DNA of 64,000 nt from Candidatus Leptofilum proximum (GTDB taxonomy: Bacteria > Chloroflexota > Anaerolineae > Promineifilales > Promineifilaceae): the NCBI GenBank assembly GCA_016710325.1, contig JADJXK010000002.1, positions 5,332,001-5,396,000 of the forward strand. Reading direction: 5' to 3'. The notes beneath the pieces were generated by a model. It saw only the letters and a list, made by a program, of their open reading frames with translations. It had not been told where the DNA came from and made no database searches. Numbering within the stretch: the stretch's first letter is position 1; each line of letters starts with the position of its first letter. The position numbers were made by a program, and so were the translations under genes. Positions 1-8,262 of this stretch are shown here, piece after piece.

Positions 1-339
1 ACGGCTGTGCCCGCCCGCCAATCTGTGGCCAACAGCCGTGCCTGGCAAAATGAGGTGGGTCCGGCCAATGCGACTGTGCTGCGCGAATCCCTGGCCCGCC
101 ACCTGGCCGCCTCTCGGCCAGACGCGGATTCAAGCGTGTTTGGCCAGAAGTACCCGCTTTACATCTGGCTGCAAGAAGCGGCCGTAGGGGCCGCCGCCGG
201 GGGGGATCTAAACGCTCTCCTGGCCGAAGCCCAGGCCCACGGCGAGCAGTACCTGGCCTGCCTGGCGCAAAGCGGCGATGCAACAGCCGCGATTCCCACC
301 TGCGCCGCCCAGGCCGACCCGGAGTTCGAAAACGAGTAG
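1..339 (+). CDS. C-terminal fragment, probable extracellular solute-binding protein
   Basis: The frame is open from the left edge and ends at TAG 337-339, so only the last 112 codons are present. The visible part is Ala-rich and soluble, with a helical stretch containing EQYLACL that resembles the C-terminal end of family 1 sugar-binding receptors of ABC transporters. No domain can be proved from so short a piece. Rho-independent terminator-like sequence follows within 15 bases. Function is a guess from general resemblance; the reading frame itself is secure. Confidence 0.45.
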   Translation, partial: TAVPARQSVANSRAWQNEVGPANATVLRESLARHLAASRPDADSSVFGQKYPLYIWLQEAAVGAAAGGDLNALLAEAQAHGEQYLACLAQSGDATAAIPTCAAQADPEFENE

Positions 340-352
340 GGAGAAAACAAAA

Positions 353-381
353 AGCGGGAACCAAACGGCTCCCGCTTTTTT
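353..381. terminator. Bidirectional intrinsic terminator
   Basis: The arms AGCGGGAACC and GGCTCCCGCT pair around AAAC with one mismatch. They are followed by six T on the plus strand and preceded by A-rich sequence that gives a U-tract on the minus strand. It lies between a plus-strand gene ending at 339 and a minus-strand gene ending at 402, so it can serve both. Confidence 0.8.
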
Positions 382-401
382 GATCTCCGGGTAATGCTGC
401 C

Positions 402-782
402 TCAGCCTGCCTGGCCGCTTAGCTTTGGTTTTTGCCGCCGTTTTTCCAGCCAGCCAGACAACTTTTGCGCATAATTAACCGCAGCAATGACGAGTGCCAG
501 CTGGCCCACCGATTTGCCCAGGCCAAGCAGTGCGATGCTGCTGGCGCCTCCTTCATCCCGGTCCGGGAAACCTTCCGGTGGGGTGAAGGTGGTGCCATCC
601 GGCGGTTCGCCTGCGCTGAACGCCGACGGAGCGTCCCGGTCGCCTTCGCTCATGGTGCTGGAACCCAGCAGCCCGGCCTCATTGAGGGCATAGGTGCCGC
701 CGCCAATTAAACTAATCAGCACGATAAGTCCAAATAAAACCAGCCAGAATTTCGGTTTGTTTGTTTTAGGTTGTGTTGACAT
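402..782 (-). CDS. Small membrane protein of unknown function
   Basis: A 126-residue protein starting at MSTQPKTNKP. One hydrophobic segment at about residues 12-30 is followed by an acidic, Pro/Gly-rich loop (about 40-80) and a second, weaker hydrophobic segment at about 85-108, then a basic tail. A longer frame continues upstream but only overlaps the DUF4405-like gene, so the start at 782 is preferred. It begins 14 bases after the upstream gene and is probably co-transcribed with it. Family not recognised; it may be a partner of the neighbouring haem-type membrane protein. Confidence 0.6.
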   Translation of the reverse strand: MSTQPKTNKPKFWLVLFGLIVLISLIGGGTYALNEAGLLGSSTMSEGDRDAPSAFSAGEPPDGTTFTPPEGFPDRDEGGASSIALLGLGKSVGQLALVIAAVNYAQKLSGWLEKRRQKPKLSGQAG

Positions 783-796
783 GTGATTCCTCCTGC

Positions 797-1318
797 CTAA
801 GCAGCTGAGCTTGCCTGGGGCGCTGCCTCGTTTTTGCGCCGGGGCAGCCAGCCGAAGAGATATTTCCGGGTGGCGCTGATCACCCATTTCCAATGAAGCG
901 CAATATGCAAGCCGACAAGCCAGACGGACAGCTCCGCGCTGATGGTGTGCAGTAATCGCCAGGCCATGTCGTGGCTGCCCTGCAGCCCCAGCAGCGGCAG
1001 CACTTCTTCGGAAATCAGGATGCCGCTCAGGGTGACGATGGTGAAGTCGATGAGCAGCACCAGGTTCAGAACAAAGTTGACGCGAGACTGCCGGGCCAGC
1101 TTCGTAAAGAAGCGGCTGGTGGTGGCGTAGAGCCAGCGCCAGTGGAGCAGAATATGCAGCAAAAAGGCGCCGCCCAGGGAGATGCCCAGCCATTCGTGAA
1201 GGATCATGCCGGTGAAGTGCGGCTGCAGGGTGATGAGAAAGCCGATGGCAATGGCCAGATCGACAAACAGGTTTCGCGCCGTTTCGCTGAGTTTTTGACG
1301 GGTTGCTAGAGTTGTCAT
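797..1318 (-). CDS. DUF4405 / cytochrome b561-like integral membrane protein
   Basis: A 173-residue protein with about four transmembrane helices and histidines placed as in membrane b-type cytochromes: MILHEW, HILLHWRW, LLHTIS and HIALHWKW. These paired histidines fit DUF4405 proteins, which are thought to bind haem and take part in membrane electron transfer. That role comes from the family, not from this sequence alone. The gene heads a two-gene unit with the small membrane protein that starts 14 bases downstream. Confidence 0.7.
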   Translation of the reverse strand: MTTLATRQKLSETARNLFVDLAIAIGFLITLQPHFTGMILHEWLGISLGGAFLLHILLHWRWLYATTSRFFTKLARQSRVNFVLNLVLLIDFTIVTLSGILISEEVLPLLGLQGSHDMAWRLLHTISAELSVWLVGLHIALHWKWVISATRKYLFGWLPRRKNEAAPQASSAA

Positions 1319-1557
1319 GGAAACTCCTACTGTGTTTTGTTGCTCTCACAGTTGTTTGTGTTGTTGGTTGATGAGCGGAACTATAGTCGGGGTGTGTTCA
1401 GGAGTTGTTAAGGAGCTGTTGGCAGGTGATGAAGTTTGGTTGGGTCCGTTTACCTGCGAGTTCCAGAGAAAAGATGCTACAATCTGTCACGCTGTAGTCA
1501 CGGCATGGTGACACTCTCCCCTTTATTTCAATCATCTGTGAGCCAAGGAGAACTATT

Positions 1558-3132
1558 ATGTTGATGGATGATCCCCTCGATTGGCAGGCGAGAATGGAAT
1601 CGCTGCAAACGGCCGTTGCGGAAACGGCCGACTTGATGCTTCTCGTGTTTGATTCCCACTTGCTTGATATTGCGCGCGTTTTTGGGGCACAGGACGAAAC
1701 AGACGCAGATGAGAATCCATTTGCGGTCGTTCTAAACATGTTGTCTGAAAAACCGGGAAAGTTCCTGAAGTCGGCAGCAGCAAAGCGCCCCAGCAACGTG
1801 CCGGCGGCATTTCGTAAATATAAACGGCGCGATTTTTACCAACTGGTTAAAGAAACGATTCAACTTAAGTATTGCGTGGATTTACTCCTTGCCCTCGCCA
1901 CATTTACCAGCGATGGCTTTACCTTTTTTATGGAAGGGTACTACCTTAACAAGGATTTACCCGTTTCCAAAGATGTGCCCCCGCGCACCATCATGCGCAC
2001 CCTGGTTGACCAGGTCTCTTTTGATCTCAGCGTGATCCAGCACGCCATTAACCAACGCCGTCGGCATGTGGACGGACGGCCTATGGTGCAAGGGCAAACG
2101 CTCGCGATGGCTGATCAGCTGGCCCAACTGGCCGTTGACCTGGCAATTTATGCCAACTATCTACCACAAAACACGCGGATGATTACCTATCTGGCCCGAT
2201 CGCTGCGTTCGCGCCTGGTGCCTTATTCGCCGACGCTGCTCATCAGCATTCCGTATTCCGCGCTACATTCTGGTGCCCACCCTTCGCGTAACTTTTTGGC
2301 CGTCCCCCACGAGATTGGTCACCATCTTTACTGGAACGGGGTGCATCCCGAATCGAAAACGCCTATGCGGAATCACCTGCTGAAAAAGGCAGGCGAAGCA
2401 GGCATAAAGTCTGGTGATTGGCGTTTGAATTGGTTGGAAGAGATGTTCGCCGATGCCTATGCGCTGGTGCTGTTGGGCCCCGTTATTGTGCTAGATTTTC
2501 AGGATATGCTGGATGATGATATGTCTGGACATTTTCGGGAAGATACCGACAAACATCCGATACCGGAGATACGGCCGTTCATCCAAACCCAAATCCTCCG
2601 CCAACTGACAGACCAAAATGGGCAGACATTCTACACCCACGAATGTGACCAATTGGATAAAAATTGGAAAACCTGGATCAAAAAGCACCCTTTAAAAGCC
2701 AGCTACCCCCTCATTGGCCATCCCCAACCAATCCTTGGGCAGGCTGTTCTGGATGATCTGGCCCCGCTCATCACTGTTATTCTAGATTCGCTGGCGGACA
2801 TCCTGCCCGATAAAAAAGAGTATGTGGGCATGGAAGGCTCAAACGACGTTAGCAAGCTTTACGACGAATTCCAGGGCTATGAAATGCCCGATGATGACCT
2901 TGAACTGGTAAATTTGTTCCTAGATGGCCAGGCAACCGACGAGCAGATTGAAACCATCTTTGCCAGCAGCGCAGAAATTTCCTTTAAAGAGCACGTGGCG
3001 GTCGAAACAAAGAAAAAGCCGGAAAAAATAAAAACGGCCGAATGGATGCAGCTCCTCCGCTCCCACGGCTGGTCCGACGAAGGCCCAATTGGTGATGATG
3101 GCGGCACCCGAACCGGTCTGGGCAATAACTAG
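1558..3132 (+). CDS. Putative zinc metallopeptidase (HExxH), unassigned family
   Basis: A 524-residue soluble protein without signal peptide. Residues 251-255 are HEIGH inside VPHEIGHHLYW, and EEMFADAYAL follows at about 294-303, giving the second acidic ligand expected of a gluzincin-type site (H, H, then E about 40 residues later, with the ExxxD pattern). The N-terminal 200 residues are helical and unassigned, and the C-terminus is acidic. A good ribosome site, AAGGAG at 1541-1546, sets the start. It is a single gene facing a convergent regulator gene. Cytoplasmic location and proteolytic activity are inferred from the motif only; I cannot name a MEROPS family. Confidence 0.6.
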   Translation: MLMDDPLDWQARMESLQTAVAETADLMLLVFDSHLLDIARVFGAQDETDADENPFAVVLNMLSEKPGKFLKSAAAKRPSNVPAAFRKYKRRDFYQLVKETIQLKYCVDLLLALATFTSDGFTFFMEGYYLNKDLPVSKDVPPRTIMRTLVDQVSFDLSVIQHAINQRRRHVDGRPMVQGQTLAMADQLAQLAVDLAIYANYLPQNTRMITYLARSLRSRLVPYSPTLLISIPYSALHSGAHPSRNFLAVPHEIGHHLYWNGVHPESKTPMRNHLLKKAGEAGIKSGDWRLNWLEEMFADAYALVLLGPVIVLDFQDMLDDDMSGHFREDTDKHPIPEIRPFIQTQILRQLTDQNGQTFYTHECDQLDKNWKTWIKKHPLKASYPLIGHPQPILGQAVLDDLAPLITVILDSLADILPDKKEYVGMEGSNDVSKLYDEFQGYEMPDDDLELVNLFLDGQATDEQIETIFASSAEISFKEHVAVETKKKPEKIKTAEWMQLLRSHGWSDEGPIGDDGGTRTGLGNN

Positions 3133-3169
3133 CGATCTTTCATAACCTACTTTTCTGGATTGCACCCGG

Positions 3170-6100
3170 TTAGGTTTCGGGATTGATTTGCCGATAGGTT
3201 TCACCAATCAAGCGATTTTCTGGCACGTTTTGCAAAAAAGAGTCACGGCTTTCAAGATCAGGGATGTTGTTTGCCTGCACCTGTAATTTTTGATGGGCGT
3301 CGGCAATGAGCTGTGCTGCACGGGGATCCTTGTAGTAATCTAACAGCGTATAACAAAGCCAATAAAAGCCGAAGGGGTCGCCCAGCCCGTCCATGGTTTG
3401 TGCAGAAAGTTCAGCCATCACTAACTCCAGGCCAGCTTGCGCTTTATCATGAGTTCCGTTGAGATGGGCAATGTAAGCCAGCCCAAGTTGAGGTGGCAGC
3501 AAGTGGTGGGTTGCCTGGTTTAGCTCAAAGCGCAGCCTGAGTGCCGCCTGCATATTTTCTTTAGCCAGGGTAAGCTTGTTGAGAGCAATTAGAGTTTCTG
3601 CATAAACGTAGAGCGTCGCAGCCTGCGCGAAGCGCAGACCTAACTCTTTTTCCAGGTGTAAACATTGTTCGTAGAAACTTCTGGCGGTAGCAAACTGCTG
3701 CTGTTTGGCAAAAACTTCGCCTAAATTATTCAAAATAATCGCTTCACCCTGCCTTTCTCCGGTTTCACGTCGGATCGTAAGGGAGCGTTGGTAAAAGTGT
3801 TGAGCCTGTTCGTAATTGCCGAGCATATGGGCGATGGTTCCCAGATTGTTTAGCACTACGCCAATGCCCCGCCGATGCCCAATCTCTTCATAGATGGAGA
3901 GGGATAAGCTTAGCTGCATCTGCGCCAGGCCGTAATCATGTTGATGACCCGCCAGCAGGCCCAGGCTGTTTCTGGTAAATGCCTCCTTGTGACGGTTGTT
4001 CAACGACTGGGCCATATGCAGCACCTGTTGTTTTAGCTGGCTGCTCGTAACGTAGTCACCTTGTTTTAGGGCAATTGCCCCCAGGTCGAACAAGGCATCT
4101 GCTTCCATCTCTCGCTCACCGATTTTGCGGTAGATTTCCAGCGCCTGGTTGATTTGGTCTTTGGCTTCAGTTGAACTTCCTTGCCAATGCAGAGCTGTTC
4201 CCCAAAACGCCAGGCTGTCGGCGATAAACTTCTCGTGGTTGATGGTTTTGGCCAGCTGCAAACTCTTTTGGGCGGCAGTAATTTCGGCCGGGTAGTCGCC
4301 GATTTCTTCCGCAAATCGCGCTTGCAAAAGTAGAACTTCGACCTGCTTTTCTTTGTCCTTGGTGTGGTTAGTCAGTTCGATGAGCGTTTTGAGCAGCGTT
4401 TCTTGTTTGGTGCGTTTGCCCTGCCAATGGTAGATTTTTTCCTGGGCCAGCAGCAGCTCGTAGCGGGTTTGGTTATCTTCTGGCGGGGTGAGGGTGAGGG
4501 CACGGCCGTAATAATCCAGCGCCTCGTTGTTTTGGTATGCTTCGCGGGCGGCGTCCCCAGCCTGGTGCAGGTAACGGCGCGCTTTGCCGGTGAGGTTGGC
4601 CTGCTCGGCGTGGTAAGCCAGCTCGCCAAAATGCGGCGCCAGGTCGCTGGCATAGAGGGTTTCCAGGGCTTCGACGGCGAGTTTGTGCAGCGCCTGCCGC
4701 CGGGCACGCAGCTGCATTTTGTAGGCGGCGTCACGCACCAGGGCGTGGCGGAACAGGTAGCGCAGTTCACTCAGCGCCGCCCAAATGGCGGCCTGCTCCG
4801 CCTCATTCAGGATGCTGTCAAGCTGCTCTTCGTCGCGCAGCATCAGCGCCAGCAGCCGTACTTCAAACTCGCGCCCCAAAACGGCCGCATGCTGCACGCC
4901 ATTTTTTACCCTGGCCGTCAACCGGTCCAGTCGAGCCACCAGCAGGGCGTGTACATCACGCGGCAGGACGGTTTGCTGTACGGCCGTTACCGACCAACCT
5001 TCTTCCGATTCCACCAATAACGCCTGCTCTTGCAGGTAGCGCACAATCTGTTCTGTAAAAAATGGATTGCCCTCACCGCGCTCGGTGAGCAGCTTGAGCA
5101 GGCGGGGTGAAATGGGGCCGTCGAGTAGATCCGCGGCCAACTGGTTGAGAGACGTGGCGCTGAGCTGCCCCAGGGTGATGCTTTGCCAGGGCAGGGTGCC
5201 AGCCTTGCCTTCGGGCTGCTGCTCCGGGCGGCTGGTGGCGATGATGGCCAGGGGGTAGTGGGTGTTGGGAACGGCCGTTACCGACAGCCACAGCTGCTGC
5301 AAAAATTGGCGCGAATCATCGTCCAGCCAGTGCACGTCCTCGATGACCAGCAGCACTGGTTGGCGCAAACTCTCTGCCTGGAGCAGGGTGGTGAGGGCAG
5401 TGAGTGTGTTTTCAAACCGGCCCTGCGGCTCCAGCTGCTCGTACAGCGAATCGGTCCAGTGCAAATCGACCAATGCGCCCAAAAAGGTACGCGTCCGGTT
5501 CAATTCGCGGGCTAATTCTGGCGCTTGGGTGGCTGACAGCAGCTGTTCTAGCCTGTTTGTAAAGGCTGCCTTGTTGTCTATTTCGCTTTGCTGGGCCGAT
5601 TGCCCAAAATAGCGAGCCAGCCAGTAGCGCAGTGGATTGAGCGACTGGCGCAAAATCTGGTCTGTCTGGCAGAGAAACACCTGGTGCGGGCCAAAATTGG
5701 CGGATAGATTGTCTAGGAAGGCGTGAACCAGGCGGCTTTTGCCAATGCCTGCTTCGCCTTCCAGGCGCATGGCACCGGCCAGACGGCCGTTGGCCAACGG
5801 CCGTATAAACTCTGCCAGCTGGGCTAATTCCGTTTCTCGCCCCAGCATCTGACCGCTGAAAATGGGAGCGGCCGTTTCCTGGCGACCCACCAGCCGGTAA
5901 ACGGGCTGCTCCCCGGCAAACCCCTTGAAGGGCCGGTTGCCGACAAACTCCAGGGCAAACTGCTGGCGCACGCGATGGAAAATCGGAGCATCGACCCAGA
6001 TTTCGCCCGGCGGGGCACTGGTCATGAAGCGGGCCGCCAGGTTGACGCCGCTGCCGTAGCAGGTGAACTCCTGGTGCAAGGTTGACCCGATGAAACCTGC

Positions 6101-7093
6101 GTGGGCCACGCGGTAGGTGAGGCCCGCCCGGATAGTCGTCTGGCTTTGCTGCCGCAGCGCCAGGACAAAGCTTAACGCCCGCTCGATGTCCGTTTCATGG
6201 GCGATGGGTGCGCCCCAAAACAGCAGCAGGGTGCAGCCTTTGTCGCCAAAATCCAGGCGGCTGGTCACACTGCCGAACTGCGCTTGCAGGGCAAACACGG
6301 TCTGCATAAATGGTGCCAGCTCTGCTTCATCTTGCAGGTGCGGCAGACTGATGAAGACGTTGACAATTTGCCGGAATTCCCCCTGCAGCGGTTGGGTGAT
6401 GAGTGTCTTGGGGAAAAAACGGCCGAGCAGCGGCAGATTGGATTGGGGCAGCGTAAACGGCTGGGGTGCGGTGTGGCGGGCGGGACGGCCGTTCAGCACC
6501 CAAAATTCGTGGCGCGGCAGGCTGTTCACCCAACTGCCCAACGTTTGCGCCAGGCTGGTCGTGAGCAGAATTTCACCGGGTTGGGCCTGTTTTTCGGCCA
6601 GGGCACATTGTTCAACGGCCGTTCCCCGGAAGTAAAAGGCCGCTCGCTCCTGAGAACTGTCGCTGAGGATGGCCCAGCTGGCATCCCCCAGCGCCAGACC
6701 GATTTTGGCCGTCATCTGGAAATCACCATAAGGCGTGTAGCTGGTGGGGTTGTCGGTGAGGTGCTGCTGGGCCTGCCAGGCGGCGGTCACGGCCTGCTGC
6801 GCGATTGTGGGTTGGGCCGCGGCCGTGAGGATGGGAAAGAAGGCGGTGAAGGCATCCCCGGCAAAGTTGCCCACAAAGCCGCCTTGCTCAAACACAAACT
6901 GCACAAGCGGCTCAAAAATGCCCAACATCACGGAGGCCATCACCTCGGCGCCATGCTGGCCGTGCTGCATCTGCGTTTCCATCAGCTGGGTAAAGCCAGA
7001 GATGTCGATGAACAGGCTAACGGCCGCAAACGAACCACGGTGGTTTTCTTGGGCCAACTGCTCCAGGATGAATTGGGGAACCAGGTTGTGCAT
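3170..7093 (-). CDS. Class III adenylate/guanylate cyclase-AAA ATPase-TPR regulatory protein
   Basis: A very large signalling protein, about 1307 residues from the Met at 7093; an alternative upstream start at 7195 adds 34 residues. The first cyclase domain is near the N-terminus, with LFIDISGFTQLME and GGFVGNFAGDAFTAFFP providing the two metal-binding Asp. A second cyclase-like domain follows but has VNVFISLPHL where the first Asp should be, so it looks catalytically dead. Next come an ATPase domain with Walker A GEAGIGKS and Walker B VLLVIEDVHWLDD, and a long series of TPR repeats over the last 450 residues. This order is common in Chloroflexota and actinobacteria. The ligand sensed is unknown. 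Confidence 0.85.
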   Translation of the reverse strand: MHNLVPQFILEQLAQENHRGSFAAVSLFIDISGFTQLMETQMQHGQHGAEVMASVMLGIFEPLVQFVFEQGGFVGNFAGDAFTAFFPILTAAAQPTIAQQAVTAAWQAQQHLTDNPTSYTPYGDFQMTAKIGLALGDASWAILSDSSQERAAFYFRGTAVEQCALAEKQAQPGEILLTTSLAQTLGSWVNSLPRHEFWVLNGRPARHTAPQPFTLPQSNLPLLGRFFPKTLITQPLQGEFRQIVNVFISLPHLQDEAELAPFMQTVFALQAQFGSVTSRLDFGDKGCTLLLFWGAPIAHETDIERALSFVLALRQQSQTTIRAGLTYRVAHAGFIGSTLHQEFTCYGSGVNLAARFMTSAPPGEIWVDAPIFHRVRQQFALEFVGNRPFKGFAGEQPVYRLVGRQETAAPIFSGQMLGRETELAQLAEFIRPLANGRLAGAMRLEGEAGIGKSRLVHAFLDNLSANFGPHQVFLCQTDQILRQSLNPLRYWLARYFGQSAQQSEIDNKAAFTNRLEQLLSATQAPELARELNRTRTFLGALVDLHWTDSLYEQLEPQGRFENTLTALTTLLQAESLRQPVLLVIEDVHWLDDDSRQFLQQLWLSVTAVPNTHYPLAIIATSRPEQQPEGKAGTLPWQSITLGQLSATSLNQLAADLLDGPISPRLLKLLTERGEGNPFFTEQIVRYLQEQALLVESEEGWSVTAVQQTVLPRDVHALLVARLDRLTARVKNGVQHAAVLGREFEVRLLALMLRDEEQLDSILNEAEQAAIWAALSELRYLFRHALVRDAAYKMQLRARRQALHKLAVEALETLYASDLAPHFGELAYHAEQANLTGKARRYLHQAGDAAREAYQNNEALDYYGRALTLTPPEDNQTRYELLLAQEKIYHWQGKRTKQETLLKTLIELTNHTKDKEKQVEVLLLQARFAEEIGDYPAEITAAQKSLQLAKTINHEKFIADSLAFWGTALHWQGSSTEAKDQINQALEIYRKIGEREMEADALFDLGAIALKQGDYVTSSQLKQQVLHMAQSLNNRHKEAFTRNSLGLLAGHQHDYGLAQMQLSLSLSIYEEIGHRRGIGVVLNNLGTIAHMLGNYEQAQHFYQRSLTIRRETGERQGEAIILNNLGEVFAKQQQFATARSFYEQCLHLEKELGLRFAQAATLYVYAETLIALNKLTLAKENMQAALRLRFELNQATHHLLPPQLGLAYIAHLNGTHDKAQAGLELVMAELSAQTMDGLGDPFGFYWLCYTLLDYYKDPRAAQLIADAHQKLQVQANNIPDLESRDSFLQNVPENRLIGETYRQINPET

Positions 7094-7231
7094 GATTGTG
7101 TCCGGGCTGCTGCTTCTGGACAAGTTTACCAAATCACACCTGTTAGGCGAGTTTGCCAGTTTGTGAGTGGGCACGACGGACTTGCCACTCGTCACCTGCC
7201 ACTGGCACAGGGCAGGGCGGCCGTCTCTTGT

Positions 7232-7237
7232 TATAAT
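7232..7237 (+). promoter_or_regulatory. Candidate -10 box just upstream of menA
   Basis: TATAAT ends eight bases before the menA ATG, and no Shine-Dalgarno sequence is visible. If this hexamer is the real -10 element, transcription would start at or next to the ATG and the mRNA would be leaderless. No clear -35 box is seen. Confidence 0.35.
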
Positions 7238-7245
7238 CCGCCCTT

Positions 7246-8172
7246 ATGACAAAAACGACGCAACCCCGTTCCTCCCTACGCAAAGCCTGGCTTAGTGCCA
7301 CCCGCCCGCGCACCCTGCCGCTGGCGCTCTCCTGCATTGCTCTGGGCACCTTCCTGGCTACCGCCGCTGATGCCTACAGCTGGCCGATTACGACGTTGTG
7401 TTTGTTAACGGCCGTTTTCCTGCAAATCCTCTCCAACCTGGCCAACGACTATGGCGATTCCATCCACGGGGCCGACCACGTGCGCCGCGAAGGGCCGCCG
7501 CGCGCCGTCCAGTCCGGCCAGATCAGCGCGCAGACGATGAAACAGGCCATGATTGCTTTTGCCACGCTGTCGGCCGTGAGTGGGCTGGCGCTCATTTGGC
7601 TGGCTTTTGGGGCCGAGGGGCTGGTGGGGCTGCTGGTCTTTGTGGTGCTGGGCGGCGCGGCCATCTGGGCGGCGGTGAACTACACCGCAGGCCGCAAGCC
7701 GTATGGCTACGCCGGGTGGGGCGACCTGTTTGTGCTCATCTTTTTTGGGTGGGTGGGGGTGCTGGGACCGTACTTTTTGATGGCCCAGCGGCTGGACTGG
7801 CTGCTGCTGCTGCCCGCCACCAGCTGCGGCCTGCTGGCCGTGGCCGTGCTCAATGTCAACAACATTCGCGATATTGAGTCGGACCGGCAGGCGGGCAAGC
7901 TGTCTGTTCCGGTGCGGTTGGGGCCGGAACGGGCGCGGCTGTACCACTGGGCTTTGCTGGGAACGGCCGTTTTCCTGGCCACCCTCTACGTCTTGCTCAC
8001 CTTCACCAGCTACTGGGCCTTTTTGTACCTGCTGGCAGTGCCGCTGCTGGTACGTAACGGAACGGCCGTGCAAAACACCTTTTCCCCGCTCAAGCTCAAT
8101 CCCCTGCTCAAGCAGATGGTGCTCTCGGCGCTGGCGTTTAATTTGCTGCTGGGGCTGGGGTTGATTCTGTAG
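7246..8172 (+). CDS. menA: 1,4-dihydroxy-2-naphthoate polyprenyltransferase (MenA)
   Basis: A 308-residue UbiA-superfamily membrane prenyltransferase with eight to nine transmembrane segments. The first Asp-rich motif is NLANDYGDSIHGAD (about 64-77) and the second is NVNNIRDIESDRQAGK, both typical of MenA. It would attach the polyprenyl chain to dihydroxynaphthoate in menaquinone synthesis at the membrane. No other men genes are present in the window. The gene stands alone between a divergent regulator and a convergent acetyltransferase. UbiA paralogues are possible, but the length and motifs favour MenA. Confidence 0.85.
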   Translation: MTKTTQPRSSLRKAWLSATRPRTLPLALSCIALGTFLATAADAYSWPITTLCLLTAVFLQILSNLANDYGDSIHGADHVRREGPPRAVQSGQISAQTMKQAMIAFATLSAVSGLALIWLAFGAEGLVGLLVFVVLGGAAIWAAVNYTAGRKPYGYAGWGDLFVLIFFGWVGVLGPYFLMAQRLDWLLLLPATSCGLLAVAVLNVNNIRDIESDRQAGKLSVPVRLGPERARLYHWALLGTAVFLATLYVLLTFTSYWAFLYLLAVPLLVRNGTAVQNTFSPLKLNPLLKQMVLSALAFNLLLGLGLIL

Positions 8173-8262
8173 GCGGTGAACGGTGGTCGGTGGTCGGTAA
8201 TCGGTGAACGGATTACGGATAACCGATTACGGATTACCGAATACGGATTACGGATTACCGAA
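8172..8262. repeat. Short degenerate tandem repeats (GGATTACGG / GGTGGTCGGT)
   Basis: The space between convergent genes is filled by degenerate copies of GGATTACGGATTACCGA and GGTCGGT units. The array runs into the last codons of the acetyltransferase gene, including its stop codon, so part of the repeat is coding. Confidence 0.7.

Noticed and set aside
402..1349. A single 315-codon minus-strand frame
   Set aside because: Its upstream two-thirds is the antiphase shadow of the DUF4405-like gene; only the part from the Met at 782 has protein-like sequence.
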